64,000 nt of DNA. It comes from Monoplex corrugatus. Lineage: Eukaryota > Mollusca > Gastropoda > Littorinimorpha > Ranellidae. The stretch's first letter is position 1; every line of letters begins with the position of its first letter. The notes under the pieces are model-generated. The model had not been told where the DNA came from. It did no database searches and worked only from the letters and a program-made list of their open reading frames with translations. This document shows positions 28,300-39,599 of the stretch, piece after piece. The translations under genes and the position numbers were made by a program. The stretch is taken from the NCBI GenBank assembly GCA_030674185.1, contig CM060312.1, positions 23,967,461 to 24,031,460 on the forward strand, read 5' to 3'.

Positions 28300-29421
28300 A
28301 ATATCCACCTTTTCTAAATACAATAATATTAGTTTTACTCATATTAACTTTAGCTGGAGCGAAGACGCAGCACGTTGTAAGCTATTCAACTGCGCCTGCA
28401 ATCCAGCAACTGTTTCTGACAACAGAACAACATCATCAGCCAACAACAGAATGAACAGTTCAAATGCATCTTGAGACAAAATAGCTCCATGTTTTCCATT
28501 ATTTATTACTTCTAGCGCTAATTCATTTATGAAAAGAGAGAACAATACCGGACTACATGCATCTCCCTGTCTCACTCCAGTTGTGCAGTTGATAAAGTCA
28601 GTGAATTTAGCTCCACATCTTACCTTTGATTTAACAGTTTATACATGCTTTTGACACATATAGTTTACTTTTAATACCATTTTTAAGTAAGATTGGCCAA
28701 AGTAAATTCCTGTTGATAGAATCAAATGCCTTTTGGAAATCTATAAAAGCTACATAAAGTTTGCGATTGTGTGTAAACTGTTTTTGTACAACAGCATGTA
28801 AAGTAAATACATTATGATCTACTGTTGAATATCCTTTTTCAAACCCTGCTTGGTGATCACCAGTAATACTATTTTCTTCTACCCATTCCTGTAATCTGTT
28901 GTTGATAATCGTACAAAAAAGTTTGCTACTTACATCACTAATAGAAATGCCCCTAAATTATTTGGGTTATTAATATCACCTTTTTTAAAAAGAGGTACCA
29001 TGATTGATTCAGACCAGTTTCGAGGAAACTCACCATAATCAAAAAGTCTATTGAATAATCTTACAAAAAATTGTACTACCTGATCACTTGATTCTTTAAG
29101 GAGCTCACTAATAATATCATCTGGGCCAGGTGATTTCCTATTTTTCAGCTTTCTCAATGCAAGTAATACCTCTTCTGTCGAGACTGGCCGATCCATATAT
29201 CCACTCCCCTCATCATCAGGTACCTCACCAACACATACATCGTCATGTTCCGTACCATTAACATTCTCTATTTCGAGCAATGCTTTAAAATTTTGGAACC
29301 ATGTGTCAAGTGCAATATTGCTTTTTGGTTGTTTTCCTTTAAATGAAACTCTGCGAACAGTGTCCGAAAATTCCCTTTGACTTTTTTTTAGAAGATAAGA
29401 GTTTATCCAGCAATGTATCAT
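28300..29421 (-). pseudogene. LINE reverse transcriptase
   Basis: EEVLLALRKLKNRKSPGPDD and WSESIMVPLFKKGDINNPNN (28930-29421) are fingers motifs. MRQGDACSPVLFSLFINEL and LLADDVVLLSETVAGL (28339-28575) are palm motifs B and C, with the catalytic Asp pair kept (LADD). 28580-28930 is the palm region between them, with frameshifts. Confidence 0.85.
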
Positions 29422-30843
29422 TAAACTGTTTTTTCTTTTTCTTTAGCAGATTCTTATATTCACGTCTTGCAACTAAATACTCGTGTTGGTCTTCTGGTTT
29501 TAATGACCGTTGGCTTCTTTTTAACAGTCTCCTGACGTATCTTTTCTTACCTACACATTCCTGATCAAACCAATCACATGGTGTCTTACTTTTGTTAATA
29601 TATACACGCTTTTGCATACAACGAGCACATTTCTTAATACATTCATTAAACAAATCGAGAGCATCATTAACATTCACGTCAATTAAATCAGTAGCAGCAC
29701 TAAAGTGTGTCTGTGATTCTTCCTTACACAGATTTTCATAATAAACATGAGCAGACTCATTTTTCCAAACAATTTTTTCGATCATGTCATTTTCATTCTC
29801 TGTGTTAACAGTTACGGGTTTATTTCCTTTTGGGAAGGCAATACACACTGTTACAGGCATATGATAAGATTCAATTCTCTCATCGACACCCAATTCACAT
29901 GAATCGCAAACAAGAGAAAACAGATCGTTTGAAAAAATAAAATAATCAATGACACTATTACCCAAATCAGAAATATATGTATAGCGACCTTGAAGGTCAC
30001 CTTTACATACACCATTTAAAATACACAGATCTAATGACGTACACATATTCAAAAGTAGTTTACCACAGTTATTTAAAAATAAATCCTGAGAGTAACAGTT
30101 AACACTATTTGGCTGACTTCTACATTGCATTTCAAGGATATTGTTTACATGAATATCATGGCGAATGTTAAGACGTCCTACTGTTCAAATCCCCACACAA
30201 AATAACCCAACAATCATTTTTTAGCAGGAGATCAATGAGGTATTCTTCTAGTAACTCAATTCCGTTTGAAACATCAAAATACTCATAAAATGGAGAACCT
30301 TCTGGTGGGACATATGAACAAACATACAACACATCTTTCTGAACTCAAACAACTGCTTACTGATAACAAATGCACAGCAATTAACATGTTCATTAACCTT
30401 AACTTTTTTGACAAAGGGTAGAAATTCATTTTTTACCAGACAAACAACTCCACCTGATCGTCTCCCTTTTCTAGACAATTTTATGGCAGGTTTACAAAAA
30501 AACTTTAAATCCATGAAATATGTCAGTCTGAACATGTTCCACAAATGTCTCAACTAGACAAACAAAATCAAACTTAGACAAAATCATGATCACAAAATTT
30601 TGTCAACAGACCATTTATATTCCATGATAGGAACGAAAAGGCATATTTATTTTCTGTGACCGTTGCAATCCCCTCGCGCTCCCCACTGTCAGAGCGCTCA
30701 CCACCCTGTCCCAACACGAGGTGCTCAAAAGCCGCACTGACAGGCGAACTCGCTCCCGGTGCCGCCACCCCTTGGATCACCCTATCAGTTCCCCCAGGAC
30801 AAAGGCCGGCCGACCCCCTATCCCTTTTCCTCCAAAGTACCAT
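29339..30843 (-). pseudogene. LINE endonuclease region
   Basis: The APE-type fold is recognisable: FSFLSWNINGL (30620-30590) is the first endonuclease motif, GRRSGGVVCLVKN follows at about 30460, and GRYTYISDLGNSVIDYFIFS with SYHMPVTV at 29990-29850 is the last. The catalytic SDH motif reads SYH here. Three frames are needed, so it is degenerate. 29339-29700 continues to the linker before the reverse transcriptase. Confidence 0.8.
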
Positions 30844-31402
30844 TGTCCCCTAAATACCATTTTTTCCCATCAATAATCAAATGGTCAAAGACCATAGCCG
30901 CTTTTTTGCCACTGTCCCTAGCTTTTTTCAGATGTGGAGACAACTTACGTCTGATCTCTCGAATCCGTGCAGAGAAGTCTTCACCAATGAAAACGTTGCT
31001 GCCTTTCAGTTTCCTTTTAGATTTCAGAATTAAATTTTTTTGTCTATAGAAGCAGCGATGGGCAATGATCGGTGAGTCAGGCTTTGTGTTAATACGGTGC
31101 ACTCTATCGAATTCTATATCTTGTGACAGCTCTAATTGGTCTGTCAGCACATCTTTCAATTTTCCTTCGCAATGATCATTGGTCTCGTTTTGTCCCCTGG
31201 CAATTCCGTAAAAAATCAAATTGTTCCTCTTGGATCTTCCCTCGAGATCATCTGTTTTTCTTTCTAATTCTTCTACTCTATTTACCAACTCAGAGTTTAT
31301 TTCCATTAATTTCTTATTTTCTGACCGCAAAACTCCCACCTCCTTTCTCAGATCCCTGATACCTCTGTCCAAAGATGAATACCGCTCATTCAGCTGTGCC
31401 AC
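30818..31402 (-). pseudogene. LINE ORF1-type protein (coiled coil + RRM-like domain)
   Basis: 194 codons. Residues ~1-60 form heptads (LNERYSSLDRGIRDLRKEV, ENKKLMEINSELVNRVEEL). Next comes the L1 ORF1p-type RNA-binding region: RSKRNNLIFYGIARGQNE, FDRVHRINTKPDSPIIAH and LKGSNVFIGEDFSARIREI. ORF1p normally trimerises and coats the element RNA. The track opens at a GTG; the real start would be upstream, near the 2A segment, in another frame. Confidence 0.82.
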
Positions 31403-31554
31403 TCCCGTTTACTTTACCAAACCCACTGTTCATCGAGTTGGTTATGGCCTTCAGCATTTCAGCCAAGTCTTCCACCGTGGACTGCTGCAGAGGAGGAGTC
31501 TGCCCGCTTTCCGATGCTCCGGACATATGGTCGGTCGAGGTCCTGTGTGACACG

Positions 31555-31827
31555 TCAGTCAGCCTGGTCTGCCTCGTTGTCTGCTCTGGAGGGTCCAGGT
31601 CCCGGATTTTGCTCGACGTCTCCGCATCTCAGTAAAATGCCCCCCCCAAAACAATAGGGGAGAAGCAAGCCAAGTAGAACACCGTCTGCCATCTCTCGGC
31701 CCTGTGATTTTGTCTTGCCTTTGATACCAGAGTTTCCCCATAAGGTAGTTTTCTTTTGCAGGAGATGGAGCAGCGTGGGATAGAAAATTCCTATCGCAAT
31801 GCGATGGGCATTAAAGTCGTTCGGCAT
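31555..31827 (-). pseudogene. LINE N-terminal ORF with 2A-like ribosome-skipping motif
   Basis: 90 codons. A hydrophobic segment (VLLGLLLPYCFGGGILL) is followed directly by RCGDVEQNPGP and then a Ser/Asp/Ala-rich acidic tail. The consensus for ribosome skipping is D-x-E-x-N-P-G-P, and every fixed position is present (DVEQNPGP at 31597-31620). Such motifs at the start of ORF1 are known from non-LTR retrotransposons of sea urchins and molluscs, where some also act as signal sequences. The hydrophobic run just before it fits that double role. The frame closes at 31555, before ORF1 proper, so this copy is broken. Confidence 0.8.
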
Positions 31828-31849
31828 TTTTCTGTCTTGTCCTCTTCTT

Positions 31850-31915
31850 TGCTATGGTTTACTTGATTTTCAAAACAGCTGTTCACCGAGCCAAGAAAAA
31901 GAGAGAAGAGAGAGC

Positions 31916-31987
<72 letters not shown>

Positions 31988-32200
31988 AAAGAGAGAAAAA
32001 ATAACGGAACTGCAAGATAGGAATCAAGAACTTCGGACAATCAGGACAAAAGAATGGACGGAATATTACTGAGATCAAAGGCAAGATGGATAGCAATGGG
32101 GAAAAATGTCTAAATACAGATCGCATTTAATACAAGACATGACAACGCCTGTCTTGTCTTGTATTAAATACGCGTTCTTATTCTTTTTTCGTGTTTTTTT
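31850..32200 (+). repeat. (GA)n tract plus repeat segment shared with 26.2 and 26.9-27.1 kb
   Basis: (AG)n at 31905-31985. ATAGGAATCAAGAACTTCGG (about 32017-32036) recurs inverted near 26310 and as a diverged direct copy near 27102. AATACGCGTTCTTATTC (32165-32181) is inverted at 26945-26961. Confidence 0.7.
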
Positions 32201-32917
32201 TCCTGGTTCCTGTTCGTTTGAACGCAGGCAGTCACTTGTTTTGCAATGTGTACATAGTTATAACAGTCCATGTTTGGATCCATAGCAATGTCTAAACCAC
32301 GTACCGCAATGATAGTTATTTTCGTGATTTTTAATTGTTTCTTTTATTGTATCATAATGAACCGTAAACATTCACTGAGGGCAATTCCTTTTTCATTGAA
32401 GACAATCATTGCATTATAAAGTTAGAATTTTGGTCTCGTTTAACGCTTGTTCTTTTTGATTTAAAAATTGATAGCAAATAAAACAGCAACTGCTCTGGAA
32501 TTAGACTGGTATGATAGCAAAAATAAAAACAAAACAAAAAACCAACAACAAAAAACCCAACAACAACAACAAATCATAACCTCATTCTGAATTTATATAT
32601 TGTTCTAATTTTATTGAAATGTGTGTCTTGGTGAGTCAGTATATCTAGTTTTTTCTTTTTTTTCGATGATGGAAGACACCTCTTTGTTTTCGCACATCTC
32701 GCAAACCTTGACAGCTTAAAAAGGCAATTGTACTGCTACCCATTATTGGCAAGTTTTCATGTTTATTTTTTAACAAATTACTTCAAATGAAACCAACACA
32801 GTAAAAACGCTATAATATTTACAGGCTTGTTTAATGACATGTACGTACCTGAAGTATGACATGAAGAAAATGAAAGAAGACATATTACAAGTACAGAAAA
32901 CACGCAGACATAATATA
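32200..32917. other. No gene recognised
   Basis: AT-rich sequence between the repeat block and the mariner; only A-rich runs near 32520-32575. Confidence 0.5.
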
Positions 32918-34235
32918 CGAGGGCGAGTCAAAAAGTAATGCCTTTTTTATTTATATCAGACGAAGTTTTTGATAAAGTTACCTGAAATGTTGCTCAGTTA
33001 CAAATGATTACAACTGTTACGGACTGAAATATTTTGTTTGGTATGTTTCCGGTTCATAGACTCGTGAGGAAAATTCAAAATGGCTGCCCCCCTAGAGTTG
33101 CGTCAAAAATAAAGAGCAGTGATTGAATTCCTTGTTGTTGAGGGGGAAACCCCTGTGAACATTCACTAACGATTACAGAATGTGTATAAGGAGAATATTT
33201 TAGATTATAGCAATGTTCGCAGGTGGGTCTGTCGTCTGAACGATGAAAAAGTGGGAACTGCGAGCGTAGCCGATAAACCCCATTCAGGCCGTCCGTCCAC
33301 TTCTGTGAATCCTGCCAATAAAGCAAAAGCAGATGCTCTGATTAGAGAAGATAGGCGCATAACTCTTGAGGAGTTGGCAGAAAGCCTTGAAGTGAGCCAT
33401 GGAAGTGCGTATAACATTGTTGAATCACTTGGGTTTTCGAAAGTGTGGAGAGCTGACTACCGAACGCAAGACTGACAGGGTCAACGGCTGCACTGAACTT
33501 CTTGAACAAAGTCAAAGAGACACCTTCTTTGGAAGGCTCGTACCGGTGATGAAACATGGATTCACCATTATGAACCGGAATCAAAGAGGCCGTCAGTGGA
33601 ATGGCGCCACCCTACGTCACCAAAACCGAAAAAGTTCAAGACGGAAAAGTCAGCTGGAAAAATCATGGCGACTGTTTTTTGGGATGCTCAAGGTGTCATT
33701 CTGGTTGATTTCTTGCCAAGAGGAGAAACAATAAATTCTGAGGCATGCATTAAGACCCTGACGAGGCTCAAAGCAAGTATCCAACGAGTAAGACCCAACT
33801 TGCAAATTGATAATGTCCTCCTTCTGCATGACAATGCTCGACCACACACAAGCATCAGGACAAGGGAGACAATCGCCTCATTCGGGTGGACAACTTTACC
33901 GCATCCTCCATACTCATCAGACTTAACGCCTTCAGACTATCATCTCTTCGGCCCCATGAAAGAGGGTTTGAGAGGCAAACATTATGCCAGTGACGAGGAA
34001 ATGAAAACTGCAGTGAAGACGTGGCTCCAAGCACAGTCAACAGAATTTTACGAGGCAGGGATACATACCCTCATTCGAAGGTGGAACACTGCTATTGAGA
34101 GAAACGGTGACTATGTTGAGAAGTAGGGATGTGATCCCCAGAGGACCAGCTTCATTTTGATGTATGATACATGTTCCGGTGTCGGTAATTGTTCCTGTAC
34201 TAAAGAAAAAGGCATTACATTTTGACTCACCCTCG
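32918..34235 (+). mobile_element. Mariner element with 30-bp terminal inverted repeats
   Basis: 1318 bp, the usual mariner size. Both ends read CGAGGG(C/T)GAGTCAAAA inward, and the 30-bp TIRs differ at two positions. TA lies on each side (32916-32917, 34236-34237), the expected target duplication. The transposase inside is frameshifted, so the copy is inactive, though well preserved. Confidence 0.95.
33080..34126 (+). pseudogene. Mariner transposase, frameshifted
   Basis: The N-terminal part has two early stops, then the helix-turn-helix region VADKPHSGRPSTS and EDRRITLEELAESLEVSHG (33182-33475). The catalytic part has GDETWIHHYEPE (first Asp, 33546 on), LLLHDNARPH (second Asp) and YSSDLTPSDYHLF with the third Asp of the DD34D triad in PSDY. 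At least two frame breaks (about 33445 and 33543) separate the parts. It acted by cut-and-paste at TA sites. Confidence 0.92.
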
Positions 34236-34239
34236 TATA

Positions 34240-35600
34240 TCCATATAGCCTATCTGTGCAAACATAAAATTATGTGATCATGTACATATGAAACTATAGA
34301 ATTTTTCTAAAAATTTGAAAAATTGCAAGACTAGGCATGACAAATTTCCCAACCAACAAACGTAAAAAGATAAATTGTGAACCATAAATTCAATGTAGAA
34401 TGAAGTAGGCCTACATACAAAAGCATTTTATTTCAGCCACAGACACAGGCTTGTCTTTCATATTCCACGGATCGGTTTCAATCCAAGCAGATTGTGACAT
34501 GCAAGCAGTCAGATCCTAACATACCCACGCACGTAAGTACGTACACACATACATATATACATACACACACGCACTGACATATCCATAAATCAGCTTCTCT
34601 CGTTCTCTCTGTCTGTCCTCTCACACATACACACACACGACACAGACACACGCACGCAAGAACATATACACGCACACAGCCCTGAACGAAAGTACACAGT
34701 GTCATCTGCGTTCACACAATGATATACATGTATAGACATATAATACATGTACGGTATGTACATGAACATGTTAAAATAACCATGCCCAGGTCCTTACATA
34801 CTGACGCACTCATAGAAACATAAACATGTTAAGTATTATGTATGCATGCTTAGATACCAAAATCACTGACACTAGGTATGTGCACACACCTGTGTGAATA
34901 TGAACATGTTATACGTTGTATACACTCACGACTTCTGCTGACAAAGGGAGATATTGTAAACATACCTAGAATGTAAGTCAACTTTCTTCCACAAGACACA
35001 AAACTTTTCAAATTAAGGGTCCCATTAGCTATGCTGGTATATGTATGCTCTGTTACGATCTTTCCCATTTACCTACAACGCTCAAAGGCAACATCGTGTA
35101 GCGTACTTGCCTAGATCAGAAATGCTTTGCATTCTCTTGGCCAAATTATACTGTTATTTTACAGCCTCAGCCTACCCATAGCTATGCATTGAACATCCCA
35201 AAGATCTAACCATACATGACGCATATAACACACTGCTAAACAATGAGCAGATCTACAAAGTGTACATGTACTCTAAAGCTGGGCCTACAAATTCTGTCGT
35301 CATTATGGTCCCAATCTTCAGTCTGCTACACGTTGGAGTCCTACAGAGCCTAGAGGGGATCATCGTTAATCTATGCCGCCTTCAGCACATTGTAAAACAA
35401 ACGCTGTGTAATAGCCAGTACGTCGCCGGCGGGAACACAATGACCGCAGGGTGTGTTGCGGCCCCAAACAGCCCTTAGGTATTTGCGGCGCAATAGCGAG
35501 TAGGCCTACATAGCCGCCCGCGAAACTGCCAGATGGTGACCGGTGTACCAGTTGTGTGTACATACCGAAGCGCTGTGTTAAAAGAAGACATCAAATGTTA
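34240..35600. other. No gene recognised
   Basis: TACATA/CACA-rich stretches at 34540-34690. 35400-35560 is GC-rich (GTCGCCGGCGGG, GCGGCCCC) and may be part of the CpG-rich promoter area of the candidate gene at 35.7 kb. Confidence 0.45.
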
Positions 35601-35612
35601 AGTAGGTGAGAA

Positions 35613-35710
35613 CAACCAATCAGACCTTGTCATCTGAAAGGTTTGAAACTATGACCATCATGCTTTGTTCCCAGAGTATAAATTAACAAGGTGCGTCATA
35701 GCTCGCATTT
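35613..35710 (+). promoter_or_regulatory. Candidate core promoter: CCAAT box and TATA box
   Basis: AACCAATCAGA at 35615-35625 and TATAAAT at 35677-35683. Their spacing (about 60 bp) puts a start site near 35705-35712, with the CCAAT box near -90. It precedes an ORF that ends at a splice donor. Motif-based inference only. Confidence 0.45.
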
Positions 35711-35789
35711 CTTGCCGCCGCTCTCACCAGAAGTGATCAACTTTAGGTGTTAGACTGCTGTCATTGTAGCACTGTCTTCTTCTTCTTCG

Positions 35790-36028
35790 ATGTCTTCTTC
35801 CACTTCTTCTTCCATATCTCCATACGGTCCTTATTGCCGTTCTCCCATTTCCCTGTTTTCCTTCCCTACCTATCCTCATCAAGAGAGAATAGAGTCAAGC
35901 ACTAAAACAAGGACTTGTCTTTTGAGAGACTTCCCTTTCTGCTCTGGACACAAACGACCACCACAGCAATCATCACCTACTCCTTCACTACTCGCTCCAT
36001 CTCATATATATCCCTTCAAAAGTTACAT
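35790..36028 (+). CDS. Candidate first coding exon, unknown protein
   Basis: About 80 codons from an ATG roughly 80 bases downstream of the predicted start site. The protein is rich in Ser, Pro and Thr: MSSSTSSSISPYGPYCRSP, then SSPTPSLLAPSHIYPFKSY. The frame ends at ACAT|GTAAGT, a perfect donor hexamer, so it may splice onward; without splicing it stops four bases later. No domain is recognised and no downstream exon was identified before the LINE at 37.1 kb. Composition resembles a disordered regulatory protein, but that is speculation. Confidence 0.35.
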
Positions 36029-36680
36029 GTAAGTAACTGAATAAGTTGAAATAATAATAAGAAAAAGGATTTTCCTTCTTTTTCTTTTCCTTTAAAGGTC
36101 TCACAACACTTGGTATAGCAAACTTCAACATCTGGTTGGAAAACTAACACCACACATTACCATTATGTCTTACTATCCAAAGGCAAACCAACAGCGAAAC
36201 AGCAACGCTTAATTGTCGCAATACACATCAACCAGCAATGAGGTGAAGAATTGTCCATGAGTCAGAAATCGATGATTAAAAACATGCTCTATCGGCGTCA
36301 TATTCATGTCGCAGGTTTATACACAATTATGCAATTTGCATAACACACGTGTGTTTATGAGACATAACAGTTCACGTCCGTTCACGTCTTCAAGGTTGGA
36401 GTGGACCATTTATGCATTTATAGTTGTAACAAAATGAATATCAGCATGTGCATAATAAAAACTCCATGAATCAATCATCTATGTTTTAAAGCAAGCACAC
36501 ACACACACACACACACCAAACCCTGCTACGCACGCACACACTACAATACGCACAAGGGCCCACAATCATACACCTATACCTGCGCTCACGTACCTTCGGT
36601 TAAGTTGGCAGGATAATAATAAGTAGGCCTATTACGCAAGGTGAGAGATGGGAACTGTACTCCAACAATTTGAATTTGTA
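36029..36680. other. No gene recognised; downstream of candidate exon
   Basis: Contains short motifs (TGAGTCAG at 36258, CACGTGTG at 36346) and a small (CA)n at 36493-36518. No coding signal. Confidence 0.4.
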
Positions 36681-36684
36681 TTTC

Positions 36685-36870
36685 TCAAGAGGACGTCTCC
36701 GCGCTGGGAATGAATTCCATATGCACTAACGTCACAGGTGCCATATGATGAAGATCCAGAATGATCACGGCACAAGCCTCTAAGCCTGCACATAAACCCA
36801 CGAGCTGGCCAGGTCCTGAGGTCCTACCTAGATAGTTCCATAACCCTGGGATCGTAGGGGAGTCAAGTGA
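36685..36870 (+). repeat. Repeat related to the one split by a SINE at 59 kb
   Basis: CTCAAGAGGACGTCTCCGCG, GAATTCCATATGCACTAACG, CAAGCCTCTAAGCCTGCAC and CCAGGTCCTGAGGTCCTACC occur in the same order at 59014-59142 and 59392-59420. Here the sequence is uninterrupted at the point where the 59-kb copy holds a SINE. Confidence 0.8.
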
Positions 36871-37683
36871 CAGAGACCTCAACTTTTCCCGGGGCCAGCA
36901 CCATGAGGGCGGCGCATTCACTCTAACACCAACCTGTTAGCAGGACTAGTTCTCTTGTCATGTCCAATTTTCATACATGGTGATGTCTTTAGCATGACAC
37001 GCAACTCACAGTTATGACATAAGAATAGCAAGTATAGAATCATGTCCTTCTTCAAAATGACAATAACAAACGAGAGAAATGTTAATGAACATTAATGCAT
37101 GTACATCAAAGAAAGCATGACACCCACCCCCTCCCCTCCTCTCTCTCTCTCCGCTCTCTTGGGGCACGAGATAAGATGGCGAAGGGGTAGCTATGTTGAT
37201 GTTTAGCTCTGCTGATTTTCCACTGTTGCTCCTCTATTCATCGTTGAAGAAACAATATTATTTTGTGAGATGGGTGCATCGTACAGTGAAGAGCAGACGA
37301 AATCGTACATAATGTGTGACCTGGTCACTTACAGGGTCAGAATTGATCTTATCTGTGGAGGTGTGCTGGTGAAGCTGAATGTGGGTTCAGAGGTCACACA
37401 GGTGAGAGACGCCGCAAAAAGTGACATACCTATATCAACAACAGACATCTTGTCATCATTCGTTTTTTTGCTGGCTCCTTGTTCTGATATGTATGACATT
37501 TTTTTCTAACTTTGAGCAATTGTTTATTCCGAAAACTGTATAAGGTCAGGAACAGTGTGTTGGGAACAGTGTGTTGTGAACGGTGTGCTGTAAAGATGAC
37601 AGTGTCGATTCAAATTTATCTCTCGTGATGCACGTGCCAACTGCCATCTCGCTGGTTTGTATGGCCAATAAAATGTTCTCCAT

Positions 37684-37920
37684 GTGGAAACTGCGCCTCA
37701 GTGGGACACCGAGGAAAACCCCGGCCCTGACCCAGCGCTCAACCAACCACAGAATGGAAGGGGTACAGAAGAAAACGAAAGTCGGCCAACCGTGGCGAGT
37801 GGCATGGATGAATTTCTCGCTAGAATCGCCGACAAAATACCACAGCAAATACTCAAGCAGACTGACCTAATAAGGGGTGATATAGGTTGCATAAAGGAAG
37901 AGCTGAATGAAATTAATTAA
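37684..37920 (+). pseudogene. LINE N-terminal segment with second 2A-like motif
   Basis: PQWDTEENPGPDPALNQPQN carries the full D-x-E-x-N-P-G-P pattern at 37705-37728. It is followed by MDEFLARIADKIPQQILKQT and a short helical segment. The upstream in-frame sequence is closed by a stop; a hydrophobic stretch (AISLVCMANKMFSMW) lies just upstream in another frame, so a frameshift separates it from the motif. The frame breaks again at 37918 before ORF1. Confidence 0.72.
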
Positions 37921-38651
37921 AGGACAGTGTGCACAAATTCCTAGCAGATGTGACAGACTGGAAAAAGAACAGCGAGATTTGACTGACAGTGCGACAGCAA
38001 TGATCTCAGACATTAACAGTGTGTGTCAAGAAGTATCGGATGGCAGAGAAGAAACTAACAAACTGAAATCAACAGTTCAAGATTTGCAAGATGAAATTTC
38101 AAATATGACTTCAGAAAACGACAGATTAGAAGGGTTTTCCCAAAGAGATAATCTCAGATTCTTTGGGGAACCTCAAAACAGTGCCAGTGAAAACCCAGAT
38201 GTGTGTGTGGCTACACTGGTCAGTCTTTTGAACAGAATCAACGACACAAAGACATGGACACCAGACGATTTTGTGAGGGCACACAGGGTGGGACAAGCTA
38301 AACAGGACCAACCCAGATCAGTAATAGTGCGTTTTACGCAATGGAGAGAGAAAATGCGTATATTCGCAAACAAAATCATTCGAGACAAGTTGAAGGAACA
38401 AGGCATTAACGTGTCAAACGACCTAACAAAGGGTCAAGCTAACGTTGTTGCTCAAGCCAGAAGAAAGGGGAGGAAAATTTTTTTTCAAAAACGGAGTGAT
38501 GGTGATGGGTCCTTACCTTCCTGATTCCCGTACCAATACCCAGGTGACAGCGACAGGCAGAGACAACACTGTGGGCATGGCACCTACAACAACCCTGACA
38601 CCACGCCAACAGCACTATTTGGGTCAAGATCGTGCACGCTACGGAAATTGA
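37907..38651 (+). pseudogene. LINE ORF1-type protein (coiled coil + RRM-like)
   Basis: Heptad-rich start (CDRLEKEQRDLTDSATAMI, ETNKLKSTVQDLQDEISNM), then SQRDNLRFFGEPQNSASENP, DDFVRAHRVGQAKQDQPRS and VIVRFTQWREKMRIFANK. Order and motifs parallel 30818-31402. After a frame change, ORF1 runs to a stop at 38649. Confidence 0.8.
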
Positions 38652-38699
38652 ACTGCACGAATTCTCTATTTTTTGGAAACTTTTTGACTCGCAGATTGA

Positions 38700-39387
38700 T
38701 CCAATCTGAACGTATGGCTCAGAAATATGGGGATTTTCTAGCAATGATAAAATGGAAAAGGTACATACATTTGCCATCAAACGCTTCCTTTCGGTACCAT
38801 TGCATTCATCTAATAAAATGTTATATGGAGAAACTGGCCGTTATCCTTTGTTTTTGAAAACTCAAATGAAATGTATTAAATACTGGTTGAAATTAACCCA
38901 GCTCCCAATGTCAAGATTGTGCAAGCACGCCTATAAGATGTTATTGATTCAATTAGATTCGGGTAAACAAAACTGGGCATATTTCGGTAAGAAAATGTTA
39001 ACCACACATGGATTTGGTATTGTGTGGATGTGCCAGGGAGTTGGTTACGAACAAGGATTTCTTTCAGAATTTAGGGATAGACTAGTTGATTCGTACAAAC
39101 AAAACTGGCACGCTGAAATGGAAGAATCTGAGAAATATGATTGGCTCCTTTCCTTTAAAAGTATTTATCAAACCGAAAAATATATAAAGGTCGTAATAAA
39201 TAAATGGCACAGAAGCAATCTTGCTCGTTTTAGACTGAGAGCCCTAGGATTAAATGTAACAAAAGATGGTTTTACTCCAATTTATCGGCACACTCTATTT
39301 GTCCCATGTGGGATGCAGAGACAGAAGATGAAATACATTTTTTGTTTGTATGCAAGTCATATTAAAGTATACGTCAAAAATGCATAA
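38700..39387 (+). pseudogene. LINE ORF2 C-terminal region
   Basis: YGSEIWGF in one frame, then KVHTFAIKRFLSVPLHSSNK, YGETGRYPLFLKTQMKCIKY, GFGIVWMCQGVGYEQGFL and FRDRLVDSYKQNWHAEM. Parallel to 27433-28071 on the other strand throughout. Confidence 0.83.
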
Positions 39388-39599
39388 TCTTTAATCTTTA
39401 ATGAGGACATTTCAAGTCAAAGGGACATTACCAGAATACTCATGACTGAAGATGAAAAACTTCAAAAATCCCTCGCTAAGTTTATTAGCCTTGCTTGGGA
39501 AGTCGGAGAAAGAAAACACCACATCAATAAATTAATGTAAGTTTATCTCCAGTGAAGATATCACTTTATATTGTTCCTAGGTTTATTTGCTGGACTAGG

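Larger units (their letters stand above)
27170..31850 (-). mobile_element. Near full-length APE-type LINE with a 2A-like motif in its 5' ORF
   Basis: In 5'-3' order on the minus strand: an N-terminal ORF with a hydrophobic stretch and DVEQNPGP (31555-31827), a coiled-coil ORF1 (30818-31402), an apurinic-type endonuclease (about 29800-30843), a reverse transcriptase (about 28300-29421) and a C-terminal domain with a zinc-knuckle-like CPLC (27433-28280). Several frameshifts make it inactive as read. The C-terminal part is clearly homologous to 38700-39387. Exact ends and target duplication not found. Confidence 0.85.

Noticed and set aside
30656..31635. Plus-strand ORFs of 65-109 codons
   Set aside because: Antisense shadows of the minus-strand LINE ORF1 and endonuclease.
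37270..37509. 79-codon plus-strand ORF (MGASYSEEQTK...)
   Set aside because: It lies in the presumed 5' region of the LINE at 37.1 kb and shows no family motif.
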